DNA from: Datisca glomerata | Lineage: Eukaryota; Streptophyta; Magnoliopsida; Cucurbitales; Datiscaceae | NCBI GenBank assembly: GCA_003255025.1 | Contig: QANY01005876.1 | Coordinates: forward strand, 634,843-698,842 | DNA: 64,000 bases | Direction of reading: 5' to 3' | Shown here: positions 1 to 11,727 of the stretch, one piece after another | How positions within the stretch are numbered: position 1 is the stretch's first letter | Layout: every line of letters starts with the position of its first letter | Notes under the pieces: generated by a model | Databases searched by the model: none | Told to the model about the DNA's origin: nothing | Seen by the model: only the letters and a program-made list of their open reading frames with translations | Program-made: the position numbers and the translations under genes

Positions 1-3000
1 ATCTAGCCAAAGCAAGCACGCCTGGCTAGATAATCGACAAGTGGTTTGTCGAGCACCTCAGCACGCATACGGGTTTAAGGATCTAGCCAGAGCAGGCACA
101 CCTGACTAGATAATCGACAACAGATGTTTGCCAAGCACCTAAGCTCACAGACAGGATCAAGGATCTACCCAAAGCTAGCATGCCTGGCGCAAACGATGTT
201 TACCGAGCACCTCAGGTCAAAGACGGGATTAAGGATATAGCCAGAGCAGGCACGCCTAGCTAGATAATCGATAAGTAATGTCTGCTGAGCACCTCAGCTC
301 ACGGATGGGATCAAGGATCTAGTCAGACCATGCACGCCTGGCTAGATAATCAACAAATAATGTTTGTCGAGCACCTCAAATCGAAGACGAGATTAAGGAT
401 CTAGCCATCGACAAGAGGGGTCTATCGAGCACCTTAGTTTATAGACGTGATCAAGGATCTATCTAGAGCAGGCACGTCTGGCTAGATAATTGACAAGTGA
501 TATTTGTCGAGCACCTCTACTCACAGACGGAATCAAGGATCTATCTAGAGCATGCACGCCTAGCTAGATAATCAACAAGTGATGCATGCCGAGCATCCTA
601 GCTCGTAGACGAGATCAAGGATCTAACCCAGCATGCCTGGCTAGATAATCGAGAAGTGATGTTTGTCGTGCACCTCAGCTCACAGACAAGAACAAGGATC
701 TAACCGGAGTTGGCTTACCTTTCTAGATAATCGACAAGTAATGTCTGTCGAGAATCGCAGATTGCAGACGGGATTAAGGTTCTAGCCAGAGGAGGCACGC
801 TTGGCTAGATAATTGACAAGTGTCTGTCGAGCATCTCAGCTCACAGACAGGATCAATGATCTAGCTAGACTGGGCACGCCTGGCTAGATAAGCGACAAGT
901 GACGTCTACCGAGCACCACATCTCACAGACAGAATCAAGGATCCAGCAAGAATAGACAAGCATGGCTAGATGGCCAACAAGTGATCTATGTCGAGCACCT
1001 TAGCTCACGAACAGGATCAAGGACCTAGCTAGAGCATTCACGCTCGGCTAGATAATTGAAAAATGATGTCTGCCAAGCACCTCAGATTTTTAAACGGGAT
1101 GAAGGATCTAGCCATAGCAGGGACACCTGGCTAGATAATCGATTAGTGATGTATGTCGAGCACTTCAAAATGCAGACGGGATTAAGGATCTAGCCAGAGC
1201 AGGCACGTATGGCTAGATAATCGACAAGTGATGCCTGTCGAGCACCTCAACTCACAGATGAGATCAACGATCTAGCTAGAGTAGACACGATTGGCTAGAC
1301 AATCGGCAACTAATGTCTATCGAGCAGCTGTACTCACAGACGGGATTAAGGATCTAGCCAGAGAAGTCACGCCTGACTAGATAATAGATGAGTGTTGTCT
1401 ATCGAGAACCTCAGCTCACAAGCGGGATCAAGAATCTAGCCAGAGCAGGCACGCCTAGCAAGATTATCGACAACTAATGTTTGTCGAGCACCACAGCTCA
1501 CAGAAGGGATCAAGGATCTAGTCAGAGCAGGCATGCTTGGCTATATTATCGATGAGTGATGTGTGTCGAGCATCTCAACTCGTAGATGGGATCATGGATC
1601 TAGCAAGGGTAGGCATGCCTAGCTAGATAATCGATAAGTGAAGTTTGTCAAGCACCTCGGATCTCAGACGGGATTAAGGATATAGCTGAACCAGGCACGC
1701 CTTGCTAGGTAATCAATAAATGATTTTTGTCGAGCACATCATCTCATATACAGTATCAAGGATCTAGCTTGAGTAGTCATGTCTAGCTGGTTAACAGACA
1801 AGTGATGTCTGTCGAGCACCTCAGCTCGCAAACAAGATCAAGGATCTAGCTAGAGCAGGCACGCCTGGCTAGATAATTGATAAGTGGTCTATCAAGCACC
1901 TCAAATCACATATAGGATTAAAGATCTAGCCATAACAGGCACGCCTCGCTAGATAATCGACAAATGATGCCTGTCGAGCACCTTGGCTCACAGACGGGAA
2001 CAAGGATCAAGCCAGTGTAGACATGCCTAGCTAGAGAATCAACAAGTGATGTCTGCTAAGCACCTCAACTTGCAGAAAAAATCAAGGATCTAACCATAGA
2101 AGACACGCCTGGATAGATAATCAACAACTGATGTCGGTCGAGCACCTCTGCTCGCAGAAAGGATCAAGGATATAGCCAGAGCAGGCACGCCTAGCTAGAA
2201 AATCGATAAGTGATGTCTGTCGAGCACCCGAGCTCACAGACGGGATCAAGGATCTAAACAGAGTCGGCATGCCTAACAAGATATTGGAGAAGTGATGTCT
2301 TCCAAGCACCTTAGCTCATAGACCGGAACAAGGATTTAGCCAGAGCTAGCATGCATTTCTACATAATCGACAAATGTCATCTACCGAGAACCGCATATCA
2401 CAGATGGGATTAAGGTTCTAGCCAGTGGAGGCATGCCTGGATAGATAATCGACGAGTGTCTGTCGAGCATCTCAACTCACAGAAGGGATCAAGGATCTAG
2501 CTAGAGTGGGCACGTCTGACTAGATAAGTGACAAGTGACATCTACCAAGCACGACATCTCATAGACGGAATCAAGGATCTATCCAAAGTAGTCACGTCTG
2601 GCTAGATGATGGACAAATGATGTATGTCGAGCACATTAGCTCACTAACGGGATCAAGGATCTAGCCAGACCATGCACGCCTAGCTAGATAATCAACCAAT
2701 TATGCCTGCCAAGAACCTCATATTCATAGACAGGATTAAGGATCTCACCATACCAGGAACGCTTGTCTAAATAATCGACAAGTGATGTATGTCGAGCACT
2801 TCAGAATGCAGATGGGATTAAGGATCTAGCAAGAGCAAGAGTGTGTGGCTAGATAATCGACAGGTGATGTCTGTCGAGCACCTCAGCTCACAGACGGGAA
2901 AAATGATCTAGCTTGAGTAGGCATGCCTAGCTAGATAATCAACAACTTATGTCTGCCGAGTAGCACTACTCACAGACGGGATTAAGGATCTCATCAGAGC

Positions 3001-5344
3001 AGTCACACTCTGACTATATAATCGATGAGTGATGTCTGCCGAGCACCTCAGCCCACATGCGGGATCAAGTATCTAGCTAGAGTAAGCACGCCTGGCTAGA
3101 TAATCGATAAATGATGTCTGTCGAGCACCACAGCTCAGAGACGGGATTCAAGATCTAGCCAGAATAGGCATGCCCTGCTAGGTAATCAATAAGTGTGTGT
3201 GTGTGGAGCACCTCAACTTGTAGACGAGATCAAGGATCTAGCTAGGTCAAGCATGCCTAGCGAGATAATCGACAAGTGAAGTTTGTCTAGCACCTCACAT
3301 CTCAAACATGATTAATGATATAGCCAAAGCAGGCATTCCTGGCTAGATGATCGATAAGTGATGTCTGTCAAGCACATCAGTTCACAAACGGGATCAAGGA
3401 TCTAACCGATAAGTGATGTCTGTCTAGCAGCTTAAATCAAAAACATGATTAAGGATGTAGTCATAGTGGGCACGCCAAGCTAGATAATCGACAAGTAATG
3501 TTTTTCAAGCACCTCAGCACATATACGGGTTCAAGGATCAAGCCAGAGCAGGCACGCCTAGCTAGAGAAACAACAAGTGATGTCTGCTGAGCACCTCAGC
3601 TCACAAACGGGAACAAGGTTATAGCCAGACAAACATGCCTAGGTATATAATCGACGAGTGAGGTATGTCAATCAGGTCGACTCACAGATGAGGTCAAGGA
3701 TCTACCAAGAGCAGGCACATTTGGCTAGATAATCAACAAGTAATGTTTGTCGAGCACCTCAGCTCGCAGACGAGATCATGGATCTAGTCAGTGTAGGTGT
3801 GCCTGGCTGGATAATCAATAAGTGATGTTTACCGAGCACCTCAGATCGCAGACAAGATTAAGGATATAGCTAAAGTCGATACGCTAGGCTAGATAATTGA
3901 CAAGTGATGTTTGCCGAGCACCTCAGCTCGCAGACAGGATGAAGGATCTAGCTTGAGTTGGCGCACCTGGCTAGATAATCGACATGTGATGTCTGTCGAG
4001 CACCTCTACTCGTAGACGGGATCAAGGCGCAAGTAAGCACTCTTGGCTAGATAACCAATAAGTGATGTCTTGGATATAGCTACAGAGGCACTCTTGGATA
4101 TAGCTACAGAGGCACGCCTAGCTAGATAATCGATAAGTGATTTTTGTTGAGCACCTCTGCTCGTAAATGGGATTAAGAATCAAACCAGAGCAGGCACGCT
4201 TGGCTAGATAATCCAAAAATGATGTTTGTCGAGCACATCTACTCATAAACGGGATCAAGGATCTAGCCAAAGTATGCACGCTTGGCTAGATAATCGACAA
4301 GTGATGTCTGTCGAGCACCTTAGATCGTAGACGAGATTAAGGGTCTAGCCAGAGCTAGCACGCCTGACTAGATAATCGACAAGTGATATTTTCCGAGCAC
4401 CTTAGCTCGCAGGCGGGATCAAGGATCTAGCCAGAGCAGGCATACCAAGCTAGATAATTGACAAGTAATGTATGCCAAGCACCTTAGCTCGTAGACGGGA
4501 TCAGGGATCTAGCCAAAGCAGGCACTCCTGACTAGATAATTGAAAGGTGATATCTGCTGAGCACCTCAGATCGGAGAAGAGATTAAGGGTCTAGCAAGAG
4601 TCGATGTGCCTTGCTAGATAATCGACAAGTGATGTCTACCGAGCACCTCAACTCTTAGACGGGATCAAGGATCTGGCCAGAGCAGGCATGCCTGGCTTGA
4701 TAATTGATAAGTAATGTCTGTCGAGCACCTCAAATCACTAGCTGGATCAAGGATCTAGCTAGAGCAGGAACGCTTTGCTAGATAATCAACAAGTGGTGCC
4801 TTCTGAGAACCTCAAATGTAAACGTGATTAAGGATCTAGCTAGAGTAGGCACGCCTGGTTACATAATCGACAAGTGATCTCTATCGAGCACCTTAACTCA
4901 ATGACGGGATCAAGGATCTAGCTTGAGTAGGCACACCTGGCTAGATAATCGACAAGTGATGTCTGCCGAACACCTTAGCCTGTAGTTGGTATCAAGGGTC
5001 TCGCTAGAATGGGCACGCCTGACGAGACATCGAGGAAAGATGTATGTCAAGCACTCAAACTCATGCACAGGGTCAAAAATATAGCTAGGGTAGGCACACC
5101 TATCTAGACAACAAGGAAGGTAATAATTACCAGGCACTTATGCCCATCCGACGGAGCTAATGGAAAGCCTTGACAAAGGAAATCTCGGCACCAGGAGTAA
5201 GGATATCTGCTGAGCATTATAGACTGCAAGTGAGGAATAAAGCCTTCTGATGAGCACTTCATCTCAAGGATTTTTCCAGAATAAGGACATTTGGATAGGT
5301 TACAAAGGGAAGGTCCTCTGGCCAAAAATCGAGGAAGTTTAATC
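1..5344. repeat. 82-bp tandem satellite array (~65 diverged copies)
   Basis: A monomer of about 82 bp recurs head to tail from the first base. Each copy has the landmarks GGATCTAGCCAGAG, GGCTAGATAATCGACAAG, TCGAGCACCTCAG and ACGGGATCAAGG in that order; successive GGATCTAG landmarks lie about 80-83 bp apart. Copies differ at many positions and some are truncated (around 4040-4110 a short segment is itself doubled). Divergence rises from about 5000 to 5344, where the Copia element begins. Both TCGA sites in the monomer are TaqI sites. Short ORFs inside are chance products of the repeat. The array runs off the left edge, so its true length is unknown. Length and TaqI sites recall the ~80-bp olive satellites, but I cannot confirm identity. 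Confidence 0.95.
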
Positions 5345-6158
5345 TGCATCGTGGCACGTGCGTGACGGAAGCATGAAGGCACGTGGCCTTTTAAAAATTA
5401 TTTTAATAAAAATAGTATATTTTGATAGAACGAAACTTAGCGCAACGCCATGATAATCAAATAAAAACTTTTATTGAAAACTCTTTTTCAATCAGTCAGG
5501 ATCCATTATAAATTTATAAGTTAAATCTACAACATACAAGGTTAGGAATCATATACCTTATGTAGTTTATATTAAGTGTACTTGTAAAAACCGATCGATC
5601 CTCTGTTTCCATGAAATCGTTCCAACGATCAATAGATTTCAAGATCCACATCAAGATCTTCTAAGTTAATCCTCAATGCACTAGGATGCGTGTGAGCACT
5701 TAGAATATTATAAGAAAATTTTTCGGTCTCTAGATGTTCTCAAAAATAAAGAAGTGGTTAAATCTTTATGATAAACAGCATGTTAATAAAGATATTAATT
5801 CACATTGATTATGTCATATATAATCGTATTATATAAAGTACATTCATTAAGATATCTATCCACATCAATAATCTGGATCTGAAACACACGCATGTATTAT
5901 GCTTAGTAAACCGTACTAGCAACCATTCATTAAAGATTTCATATTTTAATATGTTGCTGACAATTTTATTCATTATCTATGATCTTAATCCTCTCGTACT
6001 AATACAAGATCATAGTCTCATTAATGAATATGGAATTTTTAGATATTTATATAAATTATTTAACTATAATTCAAAAGAACAATTATAAGAAAACTGTAAT
6101 CCTCTTAATTTCATATCAAAATGTCAATGCACATGCTTTGAGGGCATAACCCCCAACA
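5345..6158 (-). repeat. 3' LTR of the Copia element (shortened, 814 bp)
   Basis: It starts TGCATCGTGGCACG and ends GGGCATAACCCCCAACA on the plus strand. It matches both ends of the 2206-bp right LTR (for example the blocks around GAAAACTCTTTTTCAATCA and TCGTACTAATACAAGATC). The middle of the right LTR, about 12138-13537, is missing here; the junction falls near 5740-5760. Confidence 0.88.
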
Positions 6159-6172
6159 ATCTCCCACTTGCC
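6159..6172 (-). other. Polypurine tract of the Copia element
   Basis: On the minus strand this reads GGCAAGTGGGAGAT, directly followed by the LTR start TGTTGGGGGTTATGCCC. A purine run abutting the 3' LTR is where plus-strand DNA synthesis is primed; AAGTGGGAGATTGTTGG is the usual plant Copia form. Confidence 0.85.
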
Positions 6173-6380
6173 GGAAAGCAAATGTGGTATCTCTCTTAAT
6201 CTTATGTTTCACACATGACCCTCAAACAACTTCCTAAGAAGTGTCTTGGTCAATGGGTCAACCAAGTTGTGACCCAACGTACAGTCAGAGTCAGATTCTT
6301 ATCCAACGTTAACTTCATAACAGTTATATCACCTCGATGTATGAGCCAGATATCAACTCTCGACTATCCTCATTTGATTC

Positions 6381-7160
6381 CTAATTAGTATATCTAGTGC
6401 AATTCAGGTCTCCACCTGAACAAACAAGCATATAATTTATCGTACTCCTAAGATACTTGAGAATGTGCTTTACTGTAATCCAATGTTCCAAACCCAGATT
6501 TGATTGATAACGACTGACAATTCTCACTGCATAACAGATGTACGGTCTCGTACACAACATGGCATACATAAGACTTCCAACTACTGAAGTATAATGAACA
6601 TTTCTCATATCCTCTTCCTCCTGAGGTGTCTTAGGACATTATTCTTTGGAGAGGATAATTTCATGTCTGGTCGGTAGTTGACCTTTCTTGGAATTCTCCA
6701 TAGAGAATCTCTCCAGCACTTTATCAATATAAGATGCCTAAGAAAGTGCTAAAAGTATATTCTTTCTAACCGTTAGGATTTAGATGCCGAGAACATAGCT
6801 CACTTCTCCCAAATCTTTCATTTGGAATTTCTCATCTAACCACTTCTTTATTTTTAATAGAGTTTGTACGTCATTCCCAATGAGTAGAATATCATCAACA
6901 TAAAGAACAAAGAAAACCAACATCTTATATTTGATGTATTTATAAACACAGGTTTTGTCAACATTTTACTCGAAGTCATAAGACTTTCTAATCTCGCCAA
7001 AGATAAGATTCCAAGATCTAGATGCTTGTTTTAATCCATAAATGAATTTAAGTAACTCGCGTAGTTTCTTATCTTTCCCCTTTTGTACAAACCCTTTTGG
7101 TTGCATCATATAGATGCTTTCTTCAAGAGAGTCATTCAGAAAAGTTGTCTTGATGTCCAT
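6381..7160 (-). pseudogene. Copia reverse transcriptase and RNase H remnant
   Basis: The minus strand encodes Copia RT pieces in separate frames. At 7160-6966 is the block MDIKTTFLNDSLEESIYM through YGLKQASRSWN. Near 6925-6780 is the active-site block LYVDDILLIGND followed by KFQMKDLGEVSYVLGI and a stop. At 6608-6381 is the RNase H connection with YTSVVGSLMYAMLCTRP and HWITVKHILKYLR. The YVDD catalytic aspartates are intact, but stops between blocks preclude a polyprotein. The whole RT-RNase H region would normally run about 700 codons, and little of the RNase H core is readable. Confidence 0.85.
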
Positions 7161-7869
7161 TTACCATATCTCATAATCAAAACCAGCGGCTATGGACAAA
7201 AGGATGCGAATGGATTTTAGCAAGGTCACATGGGAGAATGTCTCTTCATACTCGACTCCCTCCCTTTGTGTATAGCCCTTGGCTACTAACCGTGCCTTGA
7301 AAGTCTCTACTTTCTCATCTGCACCTCTTTTGGCCTTGAATATCCATTTAGGTGGATCTATAGTGCAATGGGCCTGACATCTTTAGGTGGATCTACAAGT
7401 TCCCAGACGAAACTGGAATACATAGATTCCATTTCCTGGTTCTTGGCATCTTGACATTTCTTCTTTTCAGGATCATCCATTGCTTCTTCATAAGATAATG
7501 GATCGCCTTATTAGTGTCTGACACTAGGACATGTGCCTCTAGTTCATAGTGAATTGGTTGTCTCACAACCCTCCCACTACGACATTGCACTGGGGTTTCC
7601 TTTGCAGGAATTGTGATTTCTCTTGTTTGTCTTTTATCAGTAGAATTGAAGGTGGTTTGATCTCATCAGTTGCTAATTCCTCGAGAACTAATTTGCTACG
7701 AGGTTTGTAGTTTTGCATATAGTCATGTTCAAGAAAGGGTGTATTTGTCGACACAAACACCTTTTGATCATCGTGACTATAAAAGTACCCACTTCTAGTC
7801 GCTAGAGAATAGCCAACGAATATTCATACCTCAGAGCTTGAGTCTAACTTTCCGATCTTGGATCAAAGA

Positions 7870-8400
7870 ACGTTATTACAAACTTAGAGGGCACTACATT
7901 CAAAATGTAAGTTGTCATGTGTGGTGCATATCCCCAAATGTAAGTGACAGTGATGCGTAGCTTAACATCGACCTAACCATATCCAATATTTCTTCTCTCT
8001 ACAACACCATTTTGCTTTGGTTTTCTGGGTGCTGTAAGTTGGGATAGGATTCCACACCCCAGCAAATAATCATTGAATTCTAAATCCAAGTATTCACCAC
8101 CTCCATCGGATCAAAGGGTTTTCATTGATTTACCTAATTGCTTTTCAGCTTCAGCCTTGAAGTCTTTAAACTTTCCAAAAGTTCCAGACTTTCGATGCAT
8201 TAGGTAAGTATATTCATATCTTGAGTAATCGTCAATGAAAGTGACAAATACCCATACCCACCTTTAGCTTGTACATTAATCGGTCCACAGACATCACTAT
8301 GTACTAACTAAAGAGGTTCCTTGACTCTTTGGCCATTTCCTATGAAAAGGCTATTGGTCATTTTAACCTCTAGACGGGATTCACAAACAGAAAGAGTTCT
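7870..8400 (-). pseudogene. Copia integrase remnant
   Basis: Translating the minus strand across frame breaks gives VHSDVCGPINVQAKGGYGY, holding the first integrase catalytic Asp, and further on a decayed Glu region with LDMVRSMLSYASL and TTTYILNVVPSK. These are the family's usual NRTLLDMVRSMLSY and YILN-VPSK positions. Several in-frame stops (for example where KMVL meets REE) break the core. The order protease-integrase-RT places the element in Ty1/Copia. No single ORF covers the domain, so it is visible only by stitching frames. Confidence 0.75.
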
Positions 8401-8514
8401 AATTTTTAGCTATCTCAAAGCACCTTGATTTGTTAACATGTTTAACCTATCTAGATTAATATGTCCCAACCTAAGATGCCATAAATATGTGTTATCATTG
8501 TGAGAAACTCTTTT

Positions 8515-8871
8515 TCATTTGTTATTTTTAGGTTTTGCTATTTTAAATAATTCAGAATTATTTAACGCGCGTTCAGTCAGTTTAAGCATATACAATCTGT
8601 TTATAATTTTAGCATGACAGATATCGAATCCATTCTTAGAAATAATAAACTCTTTATTAATGAAAAAATCTTCGAATAATTGTTCTTGCATAAATGAAAG
8701 AGAAATCAAATTTCTCGAAAAATCAAGAATATAATAAATATCGTTCAAAACTAAGTAATTATATCCAAAAAGTAAACAGATTGTCCCTAATGCTTTAACT
8801 GACACGAGCGCACCACTGCCAACTCTCAAAATGACCTCTCCAACAGCCAGCTCCCTTGACGAATCAAGCAT
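8515..8871 (-). pseudogene. Copia protease tail / gag_pre-integrase domain remnant
   Basis: A 118-codon open stretch on the minus strand contains SSRELAVGEVILRVGSGALV, then VSVKALGTICL, LVLNDIYYILDFSRNLIS and ISKNGFDICHAKIINRLYML. This is the typical Copia segment running from the retropepsin-like fold into the gag_pre-integrase zinc region. The catalytic D-S-G-A motif expected just upstream is not in this frame. It ends at a stop at about 8515. Assigned from family pattern recognition. Confidence 0.75.
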
Positions 8872-8939
8872 CTGTAAAGAAGAACATACATTGTTAGTGG
8901 CTCATGAATCAAGTTTTCAGAATGACAAATCATATTCCA

Positions 8940-9808
8940 CTAAACAAGTTTCAAGTACAAGTAAATCATATTTACCTTTCTTTTCCAGCTCAGAGAGATA
9001 CTTGTTACAGTTTCTCTTTCAATGACCTTCAACCTCACAGTGGAAATACTTTCCTTTGGACTTGTTGTCTTTCTTGTTCTTCTTAGCTTTTTTACACTTT
9101 TGTTCTTACTCTTGTCCTTATCATTGTTCTTCTTCCTTTTCTTGTTCTTAACAATATTGGAAGAAGGCTTTTGCTCGAAAACCTTTACCTCGCCCTCTTT
9201 GGTCATTCTAAGGTTAAGTGACTCAAAAGTTTGCAGTTCATTCAACAATTGTCTCATGTTGAATTGCAACTTGTTCATAACATAGTTGGTCGTGAACGCA
9301 GAAAAAACTGGTATGAGCGGCTTTAGGTTGATGCTAACTTGAGTCCGTTCATCAATGATCGCCCATGTACCTCTACCTCGTGCATCATGTTGATCCTGTT
9401 CAAAACGTGTTCTCTAACAGAAGTACCTTTTCTCATATTAGTTGTCATATAGCTCCTAGGGGTCTCATGACGACTTTGATCGGACTGCTGCCCAAACATT
9501 GCCTGTAAAGATTTTATAATCTCATAGGCAGTCTCCATGCTTTCATTCTTGGTTTTCAAAACATCACGCATTCTCACAAGCATGTATCACTTCACCTTGT
9601 TGTTTGATATGATCCAAGCATCATATTTATCACTAACATTCTTAGGGGCGTTAGGAGCGGGCTCCTCAGGACATTCCTCAGTAAGAGCGAACTTATGGTT
9701 CTCACAAATCAGTATTAAGTTCATATTTGATTTCCAACGTACAAAATTATCACTATTCAATTTTTCAAGAGCGAGTAAAGCAATAACAGGGTTGCCCATG
9801 GTAGACAT
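8940..9808 (-). pseudogene. Copia gag remnant
   Basis: Three overlapping pieces on the minus strand form a Copia gag (UBN2-like). 9808-9587 begins MSTMGNPVIALLALEKLNSD and contains NFVRWKSNMNLIL. 9583-9323 contains MRDVLKTKNESMETAYEIIK and SLQAMFGQQ. 9278-8940 has the LRQLLNELQTFE-like block and a lysine-rich stretch. The zinc knuckle is decayed: at about 9050-9010 the residues read YFHCEVEGH-stop-KRNC, so the first Cys is Tyr and the usual Trp is a stop. The start at 9808 is chosen because it matches the common Copia gag N-terminus. Confidence 0.85.
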
Positions 9809-9830
9809 AATATTGATAACTAAAATTTAA

Positions 9831-11713
9831 AACATACATGATTCAATATAATTGATAAATATCTAGTATTCAAAAAGTAAACGTGATGCATGAATCCAAT
9901 CATAATAAACACATAAATTTAGCATTTACTAATTATGATAAAACAGCCCAATGATTAATGTGTCGTCTTAGGGTCGGTCAGATTAACCTCAGACTCTCTA
10001 TGAGATATTCTCATCCTTATTAATTAAAACTTAAAATATCTCATATTTTCTCTTTTAAAAATAAGGTATCGCTTGTTCGGTCCTCAACATGAAAGCTTAA
10101 TTGTGATTTTGTGAGTATAACCCATCATTTCAGATTTCATGACTTCATTTAGAATATGCCACCTTAAGGTCGGTCAAAACTAAACTACATCACTTTCTCC
10201 TATCTTCTTAGGAAGTCCAGCCTTGGTATTGGTACAACTCAAAACCTTCCTTAGGAGGATGAAAACAAAACCATCTCAAGGCCCTCATTGCACGTTACAG
10301 TATTGTACTAATGATGGAGACCATAGGTTCCATTGACATGTCAACCTTCTCCCACTTACTATTTTTTAGGATAATGTGTTTCTATTTTAACTAATCAATT
10401 AGTTCCAAATTAATTACTAGTTAATATAATAATCCTATGAATATTTAATTATCAGCTAATCCAATCTCATTGTTCTATATTCATTTAACTTTCAGAAACG
10501 CCTAAGTCATAATTAGGTGAACTTAGTTTAACTAATTAATTATATTAATCAAACTTTAATAAAACTCTTTTACTAAAGTTGGTTAACCTAAATGTTACTA
10601 TAACCTTTAGTGTGGTGTGATTACCAAGTTTTAACTAGTTAAAATTTCATAAAGCAATACATATAAATAAAACAGGACAGTCCTAATAAATCATGTTTCT
10701 ACAGGATGAGATGCATGATTAAATAAAACTTTGTGGGATTTTCATGTATGGCATGTGATCGACTAATGCATGCACATGTTATCAAACATAATAATTATTT
10801 AATTATTTAATATTTAAATAAAATAATAATGGACCGAGTGACTATTTGGTATTTCTAAATTACAACCCTTGAAATAAAGAAATAAAACTACAAAGCGGAT
10901 TTCAAGAATACATATTTTCCAAATATTACCTTCTCCTCCTGATATCCATCTTCATAATTTTCAAGCTTTGAACAAAATCATTTTTAATTAGAAAAATTAT
11001 TTTTCTTAATTAAAACAATTTCTATAATTGTCCATTTTAATATAATTGACTTTGACTTAGTCAATTAAATACTTTATTTGATTTGGTCGAACTTGGGTCA
11101 AACCTAATCATCCTATTAATTTTTATTTCCCAAAAATTATTCATTAATTTTGAAATTTAAATAGATAATTAAAAGAATTTCATTTTTAATGAAACACTTA
11201 AGTGATAGAGTTGGTTGTATGGTTTGTTGAAAACTTTCCTAAAACGTGACAATAGTTGTCCCTAAAGATAGGATTCTCCGATCGTCGCCCATCACCACCG
11301 CTGCCCGTCTCACCGTCGATAGGCGCCAGCCACGCCGGTAGCCAGTGTTCACCGACGGCAATGTTCATATCCATCGGAACAGTAAATTTTTTACGTGAAT
11401 AGTGTTTTCGCGGATGAACAGTATTTTCACGTGAACAGTAAATTTTTGTTGTTCGTCTCGTGCGTTCTTTAGTTTCTCGCGTTCGGAATAATTACAATAA
11501 TATTCAAAATAAAATTACAAAAACTCCTACGCCTCAATTTGGCTTACACAATATCTAGGAAAAATTAAACATAATAATCACCATACAATTAACGATCCAT
11601 TATTTTCCAAATATTCAAAAAAAATGTAACCATCCAGCATCATACATATCTCATATTATATGAATAATGTAAGAAAACCCACACAATATTTAACATATAA
11701 ATATATAAAGACC
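9831..11713. other. Copia 5' leader, AT-rich, no gene
   Basis: This is the stretch between the gag start and the primer binding site (5' UTR in element orientation). It is long for a Copia leader (about 1.9 kb), AT-rich, and without a credible ORF. A local GC-rich patch at 11275-11470 has repeated GTGAACAGTA/ACAGTAAATTTTT motifs. I see no gene here. Confidence 0.6.
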
Positions 11714-11725
11714 GCTCTGATACCA
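11714..11725 (-). other. Primer binding site (initiator tRNA-Met)
   Basis: Plus strand GCTCTGATACCA is the complement of TGGTATCAGAGC, the standard tRNA-iMet primer site of plant Copia elements. It lies two bases inside the LTR boundary at 11728, which fixes both the element's orientation and the LTR edge. Confidence 0.95.
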
Positions 11726-11727
11726 CT

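Noticed and set aside
1..5344. CRISPR-like array
   Set aside because: Monomers are contiguous and 82 bp with no unique spacers, in a plant nuclear context; it is a satellite.
2121..5382. Minus-strand ORFs within the satellite (2121-2309, 4910-5382)
   Set aside because: They are repeats of the same monomer translation with cysteine-rich low-information sequence; periodicity explains them.
8831..9830. Plus-strand ORFs opposite the Copia gag and protease
   Set aside because: Antisense shadows of the recognised minus-strand domains.
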